From the NCBI GenBank assembly GCA_913060475.1, contig CAJXSD010000004.1:62001-126000 (forward strand): DNA of 64,000 bases, in the 5' to 3' direction. Under the pieces are notes generated by a model. It worked only from the letters and a program-made list of their open reading frames with translations, searched no databases and was not told where the DNA came from. This document shows, piece by piece, positions 27,289 through 37,263 of the stretch (positions are counted from its first letter, which is position 1; each line of letters begins with the position of its first letter). The translations under genes were made by a program, and so were the position numbers. This DNA comes from an uncultured Paracoccaceae bacterium (GTDB lineage: Bacteria > Pseudomonadota > Alphaproteobacteria > Rhodobacterales > Rhodobacteraceae).

Positions 27289-30214
27289 GCAGGCGTCCTC
27301 CCTCTGGATCAAATGCGATGGGATGGATCACCTCGCACAGGGTTTCAACATCGCGCAGATGATCAACCATTTTCACACGGTCCCCGATACGATCAGGCCC
27401 GTTTTTCAAAAACCCCAGACCAATCGAATGCCCCAATGTTGGTGAATAACAGGCCGATGTAATGTACCCTTGGTCATTTACACGCACCGCCTCATCATCA
27501 GGGTTAAACAAATGGGCACCCGCCAAAATTTGTTTCACATCGCCCACAGGTTTTAACCCGACCAAGCGCGGCCGCATCGGATCGGTCAATCCGGGACGGG
27601 CGGCCATGGTTTTGCCGATGCAATCTTTCTTGGGGCTGATCATTTTTTCCATACCGATATCAAACGCAGTGGTGCGACCATTGATTTCGGCATGGGTGAT
27701 AAACCCTTTTTCAATGCGCAGAACGTTCAGCGCCTCCATACCATAGGGGCCGCCGCCCAGTGTTTCGGCGCGCGCACACAATTCACGAAACAGCGCATCG
27801 CCATATCGCGCAGGCACGGCCAATTCGAACCCCAGTTCACCGCTGAATGAAATGCGGAACAGACGCCCCTGAACCGACCCCAGTGTCACAGGACCACAGG
27901 CCATAAAGGGCCAGGTTTCATTATCCAGCGGCTGATCCACAACACCGCGCAACAATTCCCGCGCCTTGGGTCCAGCGATTGCAAATTGGGCCCAATGGTC
28001 GGTCACCGATTGAATATGAACATCCCATTCGGGATGCAATGCCTGCATCACAAAATCCAAATGGCGCATGACCAGTCCCGCCGCGGCGGTTGTCGTGGTC
28101 ATCACGTAATGGGTTTCCCCCAATCGCGCGGTGGTGCCATCGTCCAAGACATGGCCATCTTCGCGCAGCATCAATCCGTATCGGGTGCGCCCAATTTTAA
28201 GGGTGGAAAATGTATTGGTATATACAAAATCCAACAGTTTGGCCGCATCAGGTCCCTGAATGTCAATTTTGCCCAAGGTGGATACATCGCAAATACCAAC
28301 AGCATTGCGCACCATCTGCACCTCTCGGTCGCAGGATTGCCGCCATGTGGTTTCCCCTGCAATCGGGAAATAACTGGGGCGATGCCATAGGCCTGCCTCA
28401 ATAAAGGGGGCGCCGCGGTCCACCGACGCCTGATGTGATGTGGTAAAGCGTTCAGGCGCGAACCCTTTGTCCTGGCCCACCTGCCCCATCGCCGCAATTG
28501 ACACGGGCGCAAAGGGTGGGCGGAATGTTGTTGTGCCTGTTTCAGGGATCCCACGCCCCGTGACATCGGCCAATATGGCCAAGGCCGCAACATTCGAATT
28601 TTTGCCCTGATCGGTTGCCATCCCCTGGGTCGTATAGCGTTTCATATGTTCGACCGACCGGAAATTTTCCTGCGCGGCCTGTTTGATGTCCTTGACCGTC
28701 ACATCATTTTGGAAATCTAGCCAAGCCCGCCCTTTGCCTGCAACGGCCCAAAGGGGGCTGATCTGATAGCTGGCCCCTTCGGCCCGTGGTGCGGACAGTT
28801 GCGGGGCGGTGCGTCCCAAATCGGCAATCACGGCCGATGCCACATCAATACCGGATTGCAGACAGTCCTGTGTTGACATATGGCCCGCAGCCGATCCGGC
28901 GGCGGTTAACCCAGGGATCGCACCCGGGGTTGGCACAAAACTGGCGATGTCATCTGACCATGTGGGCCGGCCGTTCATGTGACATGTCAGGTGAACAGTG
29001 GGGTTCCACCCCCCCGATACCCCCAAAATATCAGTCGCGATTTTGTCAGTGCCGCCAGCGTGTTGGATCGTGATCGATGTCAGACCCAAGGCCCCCGCCG
29101 TATCGCAGACCGTTGCCCCGCGATAAATCGGGAAATCGCCCGTCACATTCGCGTCATGGCGACTGTCGATATAGGCCGTAATATGCACACCGGCGTCCGA
29201 CAAATCCTGCGCGGTGCGCAAGGCGTTATCGTTATTGCCAAAAATCGCAACCGTTTGCCCGCCCACAACGCCATAGCGGTTCAAATAGGTCCGCACAGCC
29301 GATGCGGTCATTATCCCGGGCCGATCGTTATTGGGAAACGCAATCATGCGTTCCAATGCACCGGCCGCCAAAATGGTACGTTTCGCAGTGATGCGCCAAA
29401 AACATTCCAAGGGTGCATCAGGGTTGCGGCGCGGACCGTGGTGGCCCACACGCTGTAATGCGCCATAGACCCCCTGGTCATAGGCCCCTGTCACCGTTGT
29501 GCGCGCCATAATACGCACATTATCCAACTGTGACAGATCATGGACCATCTGCGCCGCCCAAGCGGACCCTGACTGATCGTCGATGTCATAGGTTTCCCCG
29601 TTCAGGCGGCCCCCCAGCAGGAAATCTTCGTCCGCCAGGATCACGTCCAATCCCGCCAAGGCGGCCGTTTTCGCCGCCATCAAGCCTGTCGGGCCGGCGC
29701 CCACAACCAAAACATCACAATAGGCAAACGCGCGGTCATATTTATCGGTATTGGCCTGCATCGACAACGCACCCAATCCTGCCGCATGCCGGATAAAGGG
29801 TTCGTACAGTTTTTCCCAAAACTTTTCGGGCCACATAAAGGTTTTGTAATAAAACCCTGCCCCTAAAAACGGGGACACCAGATTGTTCACCGACAACACA
29901 TCGTATTTCAACGATGGCCAGCGGTTTTGGCTGGCGGTCTGCAAACCGTCATAAATTTCCTGTTGGGTCGCACGCACGTTCGGATCCTGCGCCGCACCGC
30001 GCCCGACAGTAATCAGGGCGTTTGGCTCTTCGGATCCGGCGGTTAAAATTCCGCGGGGGCGGTGATATTTGAATGATCGCCCGACCAAACGAATATCATT
30101 GGCCAACAGTGCGGATGCGACCGTATCGCCCGCCATGCCATGCACCTGTGCGCCATCGAATTCGAATGCGATTTGGGTGGCGTTTTTCACCAAACCTTTG
30201 CCTGAAATCCTCAT
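27281..30214 (-). CDS. soxA: Sarcosine oxidase alpha subunit
   Basis: Large subunit, 977 aa. The N-terminal 2Fe-2S-like/Fer2_4 segment (GDTVASALLANDIRLVGRSF) is followed by the dinucleotide-binding VVGAGPTGLMAAKTAALAG near residue 170. A long FAD/NAD domain and a C-terminal GcvT-type aminomethyltransferase domain follow; the latter channels formaldehyde to tetrahydrofolate. Together with the beta subunit the complex demethylates sarcosine to glycine. It overlaps soxD by 4 bases at its start and soxG at its end. Confidence 0.96.
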   Translation of the reverse strand: MRISGKGLVKNATQIAFEFDGAQVHGMAGDTVASALLANDIRLVGRSFKYHRPRGILTAGSEEPNALITVGRGAAQDPNVRATQQEIYDGLQTASQNRWPSLKYDVLSVNNLVSPFLGAGFYYKTFMWPEKFWEKLYEPFIRHAAGLGALSMQANTDKYDRAFAYCDVLVVGAGPTGLMAAKTAALAGLDVILADEDFLLGGRLNGETYDIDDQSGSAWAAQMVHDLSQLDNVRIMARTTVTGAYDQGVYGALQRVGHHGPRRNPDAPLECFWRITAKRTILAAGALERMIAFPNNDRPGIMTASAVRTYLNRYGVVGGQTVAIFGNNDNALRTAQDLSDAGVHITAYIDSRHDANVTGDFPIYRGATVCDTAGALGLTSITIQHAGGTDKIATDILGVSGGWNPTVHLTCHMNGRPTWSDDIASFVPTPGAIPGLTAAGSAAGHMSTQDCLQSGIDVASAVIADLGRTAPQLSAPRAEGASYQISPLWAVAGKGRAWLDFQNDVTVKDIKQAAQENFRSVEHMKRYTTQGMATDQGKNSNVAALAILADVTGRGIPETGTTTFRPPFAPVSIAAMGQVGQDKGFAPERFTTSHQASVDRGAPFIEAGLWHRPSYFPIAGETTWRQSCDREVQMVRNAVGICDVSTLGKIDIQGPDAAKLLDFVYTNTFSTLKIGRTRYGLMLREDGHVLDDGTTARLGETHYVMTTTTAAAGLVMRHLDFVMQALHPEWDVHIQSVTDHWAQFAIAGPKARELLRGVVDQPLDNETWPFMACGPVTLGSVQGRLFRISFSGELGFELAVPARYGDALFRELCARAETLGGGPYGMEALNVLRIEKGFITHAEINGRTTAFDIGMEKMISPKKDCIGKTMAARPGLTDPMRPRLVGLKPVGDVKQILAGAHLFNPDDEAVRVNDQGYITSACYSPTLGHSIGLGFLKNGPDRIGDRVKMVDHLRDVETLCEVIHPIAFDPEGGRLRG

Positions 30215-30486
30215 GATGATGCCCCTTTGACATCACGGGCCAAGGCCGTGTGCGAAATTTGATGTGTTAGGGTGTTTCGTGTCACAACAACCCATTCGCT
30301 GCAGCCTGCACCGTGGTGCCATAATTCACGGGTATCGCCCGCAGGATTATCCCGATTGTGTAGATAATCATCCCAGACCTGATCCCCTGCGCCGGGCGCA
30401 GGGCGATCCAACATGACAGCGGCCCCTTGGTAATAAAATTCACGCATATCGCGATCACCGCAGATTGGGCATTTAATTCGCATCAC
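30211..30486 (-). CDS. soxD: Sarcosine oxidase delta subunit
   Basis: A 91-aa zinc-binding small subunit. CPICGDRDMREF at the N-terminus and HHGAGCSEWVVVTRNT later are the family's metal-binding and conserved segments. A second in-frame ATG directly follows the first. It lies 7 bases after soxB and has an ATGA overlap with soxA. Confidence 0.93.
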   Translation of the reverse strand: MMRIKCPICGDRDMREFYYQGAAVMLDRPAPGAGDQVWDDYLHNRDNPAGDTRELWHHGAGCSEWVVVTRNTLTHQISHTALARDVKGASS

Positions 30487-30493
30487 CCACCCC

Positions 30494-31747
30494 CTAGTGT
30501 AAATTATGCTGAGAGCCTGTGCCCTCTTCGTCCATCAGGCCGACACCAGTTTTAAACCGATCCAACCGGAACCGCGCAGCGGCGGGATGCGGGGTATCGG
30601 TTGCGATCAAATGGGCAAAGCAATCGCCAGATCCCGGCACAGCTTTGAACCCGCCATAACACCAGCCGCAATCGATAAAGAGCCCGTCAACATGCGTTTT
30701 GTCGATGATCGGGCTGCCATCGGGCGTCATATCCATAATGCCCCCCCAACTGCGCAGCACTTTGGCCTTGCCAATGGCGGGCATCAGGGCCATGCCGGCC
30801 TCCATCACGTGTTCCATCATGGGCAGGTTTCCACGCGACGCGTAGCTGGCGTAAAAATCCAAATCGCCGCCAAACACCAACCCACCTTTGTCCGATTGGC
30901 TGATGTAAAAATGCCCCATGCCAAAGCTAACAACATGATCAATCGCCGGTTTGATCCCCTCGGTGACAAAGGCCTGCAAAATATGACTCTCGATCGGTAA
31001 ACGCATGCCCGCCATTGCGGCCACCTGACCGGATCGGCCGGCAACGACGATGCCCACCTTTTTGGCGCGAATGGCACCGCGGGATGTTTGCACACCTTTG
31101 ACCTTGCCATTTTCGATATCAATGCCAGTCACTTCGCAATTTTGAATGATATCAACGCCGCGCTGATCGGCGCCGCGTGCCAACCCCCAGACAACCGCAT
31201 CATGACGCGCAGTCCCACCGCGCCGCTGCAACAACCCACCCCGCACAGGAAACCGCGCATTGTCAAAGTTCAGATAGGGCAGCATTTTGCGCAGGTCATT
31301 GCGATCCAGCAATTCGGCATCGTCGCCCTGATTGCGGATGGCATTGCCACGCCACGCAAAGGCATCGCGCTGACCGTCGGAATGGAACAGATTGATAATA
31401 CCCCGCTGGGAATGCATGACATTGTAGTTCAGGTCCTGTTCCAACCCTTCCCACAGTTTCAGCGAATGGCTGTAGAATTCCGAATTCCCCGGCATGCCAT
31501 AGTTGGCCCGCACAATCGTGGTGTTGCGGCCAACGTTGCCGCCGCCGATGTAACCTTTCTCAAGGACTGCGATATTGGTCAGGCCGTGACGTTTCGCCAA
31601 ATAATAGGCCGTGGCCAGTCCGTGACCGCCGCCACCAATGATAACAATATCATATTCCGACTTGGGCTGAGGGTCGCGCCAATGATGCGTCCACCCTTTG
31701 TTGCCCGTCAGACCCTGTTGCAATATTTTTAGCGCGGAAAAGCGCAT
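30494..31747 (-). CDS. soxB: Sarcosine oxidase beta subunit
   Basis: FAD-dependent catalytic subunit, 417 aa. The start at 31747 (MRFSALKILQ) is set by GGAGG 7 bases upstream; the longer in-frame start at 31774 would place that site inside the gene. FAD binding is at IVIIGGGGHGLATAYYLA, followed by VLEKGYIGGGNVGRNTT. The C-terminal WGGIMDMTPDGSPIID and DCGWCYGGFKAVPGSG blocks are family-specific. It is the first gene of soxBDAG, downstream of tadG on the same strand. Confidence 0.95.
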   Translation of the reverse strand: MRFSALKILQQGLTGNKGWTHHWRDPQPKSEYDIVIIGGGGHGLATAYYLAKRHGLTNIAVLEKGYIGGGNVGRNTTIVRANYGMPGNSEFYSHSLKLWEGLEQDLNYNVMHSQRGIINLFHSDGQRDAFAWRGNAIRNQGDDAELLDRNDLRKMLPYLNFDNARFPVRGGLLQRRGGTARHDAVVWGLARGADQRGVDIIQNCEVTGIDIENGKVKGVQTSRGAIRAKKVGIVVAGRSGQVAAMAGMRLPIESHILQAFVTEGIKPAIDHVVSFGMGHFYISQSDKGGLVFGGDLDFYASYASRGNLPMMEHVMEAGMALMPAIGKAKVLRSWGGIMDMTPDGSPIIDKTHVDGLFIDCGWCYGGFKAVPGSGDCFAHLIATDTPHPAAARFRLDRFKTGVGLMDEEGTGSQHNLH

Positions 31748-31838
31748 GGTCCGTCCTCCGACTGTTTGGACCAAAAAACCAATTCATTTTCGTAAAATCA
31801 ACCCCAACGCCCGACATAAAATGACGTTTTTGGACAGG

Positions 31839-33617
31839 TTAATAGGCTACACCACCTGTTGGCTTGAGAAGGTTAAGCGGTTTAAAATAGGGACGGAAAT
31901 ACCTGTTGGTGACATTTTCATTCAAACACCCCTCCATATAAAGGGTGTCATAAAAATGCGTCGGATAAATCGAAGTGATTGAACTGCCCCGCAGTTTAAC
32001 GATATCGCGGAATGAATTGACAATCTCACCGTTGTTTTTTGCATCCAGCGCACCTGCGATCGCGGTATTCATGGCGATCTCTTCTCCGGTTCCAGATTTG
32101 CGGGGCAACGAACCCATGATAAATTGCGTATTATAGGCGGACAGTGTGTTTTCGAACTGGATATTTCCACGACCAGCCCAAAACACGATACCCTTTTGCT
32201 TAAGGCCGGATTTCGCATTACAACTGTTCTCATAGTTACCGACATCACTGGCTTGGAACCTAATCGAAGGATACCACACGACCTTGGATAGATTTCCAAA
32301 GATATCGGTAAACAGGGTGTCCTGCTCGACATATTTTGGTTCGGCTTTGGTCATGATGGTTACGTTTTCAAATGTTGCCTCATCTGACACGATCAAACGA
32401 CATTCGGTCAACATGACAAAGTGATCATAGTGCCCCGGTTGCAACCGAATTTCATCATTCTCATCGCCACAATTTGACACGATATTCACGTTATTCGTAG
32501 AAAAGTCGGCAGGCTTTACGGTGTTTACACCGGGTTCAGCGGCATCCGAGACTGCATCAGTTGGCCGAAAACGTATTACCTCTTTCAGGTTTCCCTCGCT
32601 ATCATAATTCAAATAATTGGGGCGAAATTTTGGATCATTCCGTGTCGCAAATCCCTTATATACGGTGTCAAAGTCGTACAATTCCTTGGCACGCCAAGTC
32701 CGGTATTGAACACGTTTCGCCGGAATTTTGGGATCCAGACCATCCATGTAGGGTGCAGAAATCTCGACCTGATTTACGTTGTCGCTGTCCAGATTATCAG
32801 GGTCAACTGTTGCGTAATAACCTTCGGCCAATTTATTTCTGATGCTGATCGCACCATCGACGCGAATATTGAATGAATGATCCGCGGCCTTGCCCCCCAT
32901 TAATTCGTACCACATGCGGTCCGTCCGGATGCAGGACGGTCCAACAGCATCCAAGTTATTGCGAACATAAATTTCGGACGCGCTATAGACCCCTGTTTTC
33001 ATGCAGCTGGGAACATAGGCCATGGCCAAGGTTTGCGTGCGTAAATTATGCCGCGGAGAGAGAAAGTTATAAAAACCGGCCGACAGCGAACTTTTACGGG
33101 CTTCGGTAAAGTGGACTTCTATAACAACTAACGCGACCTCGGACAGATTTGTCGCCTCGGCAAACGTCGGTTCGGCGACGGGTGTTCCTTCATCTTCTAA
33201 CACCGGTGCGCCGGGCTCTGAATCGGCAATCACGTCGTAGAGGTCGGTTTCGATAAGTGGGAACAATTTGACGTCAATCACACTCTCTGCAAATTCGCTG
33301 ACGGCGGGGATATCAGCAGGTCCCATTAATTTGTCCAGGCCCGTTCCATCGGAAAATGCAACAACTGCAGCTTTGGCAAATTTCTTGGCGTCTTCGATGC
33401 TATCAATCGGGGCGCCGCGCCGCCCTTCGTGTATGGCGCGAATTGTTGCCATGGCCGCAGGTTCCGCCGCGGCCAGCAGGTTTTCTTTTTGAATGGTTAA
33501 ATAGCTGAGCGATAATACAGAACCAAACACACCAAAAGCGGCCAGAAAAAATATGAACGCGCCAGGTGTCAGCACACCACGTTCGTCAGAAACAAAGGAT
33601 TTAATCAGGTTAATCAT
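31839..33617 (-). CDS. tadG: TadG-like pilus assembly protein
   Basis: Pseudopilin-type protein, 592 aa. The N-terminus [14 protein letters not shown] precedes a single hydrophobic segment (AFIFFLAAFGVFGSVLSLSYL), matching the TadE/TadG class with a possible processing site after Gly14. A short helical part (AAAEPAAMATIRAIHEGR) follows, then a large exported beta-rich domain with several Cys. No von Willebrand A motif is evident. The start overlaps the tadE stop by 4 bases. It is a Tad-system accessory gene about 21 kb from the main pilus operon. Confidence 0.78.
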   Translation of the reverse strand: MINLIKSFVSDERGVLTPGAFIFFLAAFGVFGSVLSLSYLTIQKENLLAAAEPAAMATIRAIHEGRRGAPIDSIEDAKKFAKAAVVAFSDGTGLDKLMGPADIPAVSEFAESVIDVKLFPLIETDLYDVIADSEPGAPVLEDEGTPVAEPTFAEATNLSEVALVVIEVHFTEARKSSLSAGFYNFLSPRHNLRTQTLAMAYVPSCMKTGVYSASEIYVRNNLDAVGPSCIRTDRMWYELMGGKAADHSFNIRVDGAISIRNKLAEGYYATVDPDNLDSDNVNQVEISAPYMDGLDPKIPAKRVQYRTWRAKELYDFDTVYKGFATRNDPKFRPNYLNYDSEGNLKEVIRFRPTDAVSDAAEPGVNTVKPADFSTNNVNIVSNCGDENDEIRLQPGHYDHFVMLTECRLIVSDEATFENVTIMTKAEPKYVEQDTLFTDIFGNLSKVVWYPSIRFQASDVGNYENSCNAKSGLKQKGIVFWAGRGNIQFENTLSAYNTQFIMGSLPRKSGTGEEIAMNTAIAGALDAKNNGEIVNSFRDIVKLRGSSITSIYPTHFYDTLYMEGCLNENVTNRYFRPYFKPLNLLKPTGGVAY

Positions 33618-34045
33618 GACCGCCCCTCAATCGGGGACCGCACCTGCAGGGTGGTGGTCAACATTCCATTTTCTTTGTCGACAAAAAATCGAAAAAATCC
33701 ACTGGTGTCCAAGATAGGCAAAACCACCTCGATCATCACAAATCCATTGGCATCCGTGACGGTGGATGACAACAAATCGTTATCGGAATGGTCTGCCGCT
33801 CTGCTTAGATAATCGTCGATGAATGCCTTGGCTGTCACCGTATCCAAGAAAAAACCAGCGGAATAGGCCCGGGCGACCTGATGCATTTGGTTCAAAATCA
33901 ACGTTTGTCGGGTCAAAAACTGTGAGTAGTATATAAAAAAGATGAACAAAGCGACAAGAACGGGAAACCAGATGACGAATTCAATCGTCATTGACCCCGT
34001 TTGATCCCGCCAAAATGCAGAAACATATGATTTAATCTTGTTCAA
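33614..34045 (-). CDS. tadE: TadE family pseudopilin
   Basis: A 143-aa minor pseudopilin. The short leader [17 protein letters not shown] is followed by the processing motif G-SMTIEF and a hydrophobic segment [19 protein letters not shown]. This agrees with TadE, which is cleaved by the Tad prepilin peptidase. It is coupled to the TadG-like gene by a 4-base overlap and divergent from rimO across a 247-base gap. The prepilin peptidase gene is not in the window. Confidence 0.87.
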   Translation of the reverse strand: MNKIKSYVSAFWRDQTGSMTIEFVIWFPVLVALFIFFIYYSQFLTRQTLILNQMHQVARAYSAGFFLDTVTAKAFIDDYLSRAADHSDNDLLSSTVTDANGFVMIEVVLPILDTSGFFRFFVDKENGMLTTTLQVRSPIEGRS

Positions 34046-34292
34046 ACGCTACGTCCTCAGCGGGCACACAGGCCCAAAACGATTCATCTCTGGGTTTGGG
34101 ATACTGAGAAAATACGTCAGCAATTTGGCAAAATACGGAAAAACCCGTGCCAGACATATTGCATATGATGGCGCACCCCTGAACCACGTTGATCAAACTA
34201 CACGATTCTTGGACTTTCGTATAGATTGTAAATCCTGCGCTACCCTGATCAAACCGCTTTCCCGGTTTGAAATTCCAATGTATAGAACGCGC

Positions 34293-35681
34293 ATGACAAC
34301 GAACCCACCAAACCTCCGCCCCGATTTGGCGAATGCCAAGCTCCGTGATGCCAACGAAACCGCCATTCGCGCGGGCCAGCCCACCATCGGCATGGTGTCG
34401 CTGGGATGTCCCAAGGCATTGGTGGACAGCGAACGCATCCTGACCCGCCTGCGGGCCGAAGGTTATGGCATTTCCCCCGATTACACGGGCGCAGATGCGG
34501 TGATCGTGAACACCTGCGGATTTCTGGACAGCGCCAAGGCCGAAAGCCTTGAGGCGATTGGCGAGGCGTTGACAGAAAACGGTCGCGTGATTGTCACGGG
34601 CTGTTTGGGCGCCGAGCCGGAGTATATCACCGGGGTCCATCCCCGCGTGTTGGCCGTCACCGGCCCGCATCAATACGAACAGGTCTTGGACGCCGTTCAT
34701 GCCGCTGTTCCGCCGAACCCCGATCCCTTTGTCGATCTGCTGCCTGCATCGGGCGTCAAACTGACCCCGCGCCATTACAGCTACCTGAAAATCTCAGAAG
34801 GCTGTAACCACAAATGCAAGTTTTGCATCATCCCCGACATGCGTGGGCGCCTGCAATCGCGCCCGGCGCATGCGGTCATGCGCGAGGCTGAGAAGCTAGT
34901 CGAAAGTGGTGTGCGTGAGCTGTTGGTGATTTCCCAAGATACCTCGGCCTATGGCGTTGATATCAAATACGCCCAAGATCGCGGCCACCGCGCCCATATC
35001 ACGGATCTGGCGCGGGACTTGGGATCGCTAGGCGCATGGGTACGGCTGCATTACGTCTATCCCTATCCGCATGTGCGCGACCTGATCCCGTTGATGGCGG
35101 ATGGGCTGATCCTGCCCTATCTGGACATCCCGTTCCAACATGCGCACCCCGAGACGTTGAAACGCATGGCCCGCCCTGCGGCGGCGGCCAAAACGCTGGA
35201 TGAAATCGCAGCGTGGCGCGATGCCTGCCCCGATATCACCCTGCGGTCCACGTTCATTGTCGGCTATCCGGGCGAGACCGAGGAGGAATTCCAAACCCTT
35301 CTGGATTGGCTGGATGAGGCGCAACTGGACCGTGTGGGATGTTTTCAATATGAAAACGTGGATGGCGCGCGGTCAAACGACCTGCCCGACCATGTGCCTG
35401 ATGATGTGAAACAAGAGCGTTGGGATCGTTTCATGGAAAAGGCCCAAGCCATATCCGAGGCGAAATTGGCCGCCAAAGTCGGCCGCGTCATGGATGTGAT
35501 CGTGGATGAAATAGATGAAGACGGCGCCACCTGCCGCACAAAATCCGACGCCCCCGAAATCGACGGTAACTTGTTTATTGATGAGGGTTTCGAAGGCCTG
35601 TCCGTTGGCGATATCGTCACGGTCGAGGTGGATGAGGCAGGGGAATATGATTTGTGGGGGGTGATCGCGGATAAAAATTGA
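34293..35681 (+). CDS. rimO: Ribosomal protein S12 methylthiotransferase RimO
   Basis: Radical-SAM enzyme that methylthiolates the conserved aspartate of ribosomal protein S12. The start at 34293 ([11 protein letters not shown]) gives 462 aa, the normal length; the frame runs open further upstream without homologous content. The N-terminal MTTase domain has [15 protein letters not shown]. The radical-SAM motif is CNHKCKFC, and the C-terminal TRAM domain ends YDLWGVI. It is transcribed alone, divergent from tadE. Confidence 0.96.
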   Translation: MTTNPPNLRPDLANAKLRDANETAIRAGQPTIGMVSLGCPKALVDSERILTRLRAEGYGISPDYTGADAVIVNTCGFLDSAKAESLEAIGEALTENGRVIVTGCLGAEPEYITGVHPRVLAVTGPHQYEQVLDAVHAAVPPNPDPFVDLLPASGVKLTPRHYSYLKISEGCNHKCKFCIIPDMRGRLQSRPAHAVMREAEKLVESGVRELLVISQDTSAYGVDIKYAQDRGHRAHITDLARDLGSLGAWVRLHYVYPYPHVRDLIPLMADGLILPYLDIPFQHAHPETLKRMARPAAAAKTLDEIAAWRDACPDITLRSTFIVGYPGETEEEFQTLLDWLDEAQLDRVGCFQYENVDGARSNDLPDHVPDDVKQERWDRFMEKAQAISEAKLAAKVGRVMDVIVDEIDEDGATCRTKSDAPEIDGNLFIDEGFEGLSVGDIVTVEVDEAGEYDLWGVIADKN

Positions 35682-35838
35682 TCAAGTGGATCAATTTTAG
35701 CAATCACCGAAATGTCTTGCGCGTTTAGCACGGCTCAAACAGAACATAGTTTAAGCTGACTTCGTGGCAGAAACCATACGCCTTAAAAACGCGTCCAACC
35801 TATCTTACATGTCCCAAGCCGACCGCGGGCGAAGCGGA

Positions 35839-35886
35839 ACGCGCCGCCCATGGGGGCGGTCGGCGCGTGTCAATCTGACGATTGAC
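35839..35886. repeat. Two tandem inverted repeats at the edge of the AT-rich islet
   Basis: ACGCGCCG (35839-35846) pairs with CGGCGCGT (35861-35868). Directly after it GTCAAT (35869-35874) pairs with ATTGAC (35881-35886). They sit just beyond the stop of the coiled-coil gene. No T-run follows on the minus strand, so this is not a standard terminator. Confidence 0.5.
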
Positions 35887-36764
35887 TAGGGCTTTCCAGA
35901 ACCCGGTATCTTTTCAACAACTTTTGTCGCGATACTTTCAATCACCTCGGTGAAATCACGTCGACCGATTTTGATACTTTCTGGTTCTTTGGGCTCTTTA
36001 AAGAACTCGGAGGCTAGCTCCTTATATAACTCAGTTTTCAGTCGTATTTCATCTTCGGCAATAGTGCCATCGATGTTTTTGACATAGCTCGCAAATGACG
36101 CAACGCGCAGACTTAGTGATCTATAGCGCTGCCCAGTTTTTTGATGGCTGCGCGCAACACTTGAAAAGTACAGCGCAGGCAAAGCAAAAATAACGGACAG
36201 CGGTAGTCGCTGGATAAAATCCAAAATACGAAACGTTTCTGTTGTGTTTACATATTGGAAAAATAATATAACCAGCAATGATGCAGCCGATAGATACGTC
36301 ACGACTGAGATCCACGTAAATATGTAGTATTGGGTTAATTCTTTGTTTGCTGCCCCGGCTAATCCCCCCGCCAACGCCTTTTTCCCAGAAGCTTCGAGCA
36401 ATTTGTCTAATTCACCATTTTTGGCAGCAAATTCATCAAGTTGTTTGTCGATTTCTGCAATTTTCCCCCGAATTTCTTCGGAAAGTGCTTCCTTCTTGTT
36501 ATCGAAGACTGCGTTGACCTCTAAGTTCCAACGTTTTTTTTCGGACTCTAGTAGCGCATCAAAGCTGCCTTTAAGTTCTGATAACTGGGTCTTTAGCGTA
36601 TCTAGGCTGTCTGTATTTTCTTTCTGTTTTTCATTGGCAGTGTTCGCAAACTCGACAGATTGTATCTGTAGCTCTTTAGTTGCGTTTGCGAATTTCTCTC
36701 TTAATTCATCGGCTTCTTGTCTAAGCAATTCGAGCTGTTCATTTGCTTCAGATCGAAATATTTT
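35886..36764 (-). pseudogene. C-terminal part of a coiled-coil two-TM protein, cut off by an in-frame TGA
   Basis: Open frame of about 290 codons in the same frame as the gene directly upstream and separated from it by one TGA (36765-36767). It contains no methionine codon and no good start; a TTG at 36728 lacks a clear ribosome site. From N to C it shows a long charged heptad-like coiled coil (about 130 residues), a first membrane segment (FTWISVVTYLSAASLLVILF), a second (LPLSVIFALPALYFSSVA), and a charged cytoplasmic tail. I do not recognise the family. It is most likely the downstream part of one roughly 390-aa protein, inactivated or read through. Confidence 0.7.
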
Positions 36765-37073
36765 TCAAACACGGGGATAGGGTAATTTAGTGTAAAAAGT
36801 GGTCAGTGAGGGCAAGATAGTCTGCAACGCCGCTGATGCCCCCATCGAGCCATTTTTGTAGTCGGCAATCCGATCACATACCTGATTAGCACCGTCCAAA
36901 TCGTCTTTTTTTAGTAGGGCTACGTCACTTTGACTAAGCATCCAAGACATGTAGTCCAAATTGGCTTTCAACTCTCTGACATCACTGTCGCCGCTGTCAT
37001 CGTCATCTAGCTTATTAAGGATTCCCTGAAGATTGTCATGTACCGGATGATTTTCGTAATCGGTTTGCTTCAA
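36765..37073 (-). CDS. N-terminal part of the interrupted coiled-coil membrane protein
   Basis: A 102-aa ORF starting at a TTG (37073) with GAGGGTG upstream and ending at a TGA. It is acidic and helical (LNKLDDDDSGDSDVRELKAN; DYMSWMLSQSDVALL), with no membrane segment. After the TGA the same frame continues KIFRSEANEQLELLRQEAD without a break in character. The two parts are therefore best read as one gene of unknown function. The region is richer in A/T than its neighbours, which suggests acquisition from elsewhere. Confidence 0.6.
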   Translation of the reverse strand: MKQTDYENHPVHDNLQGILNKLDDDDSGDSDVRELKANLDYMSWMLSQSDVALLKKDDLDGANQVCDRIADYKNGSMGASAALQTILPSLTTFYTKLPYPRV

Positions 37074-37263
37074 AACACCCTCGTACTCAAAAAAATTTAC
37101 TTTTAGCAGTATTTTTACAATACAATCAAAACCTAAACCCGATCAAGAAATAAATACCCATAAGTTGTATCAATGACTCGCCTACATTCGCGGGGCAAGC
37201 ATTGAACACACTTAGCGCCAAACATAGCCTTGAAGTTGGGGCGTGGTGCTACATCTATTCTCC

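Noticed and set aside
34032-34775. 247-codon minus-strand frame antisense to the rimO 5' region
   Set aside because: It overlaps the rimO coding start, has no ribosome site and no recognisable content.
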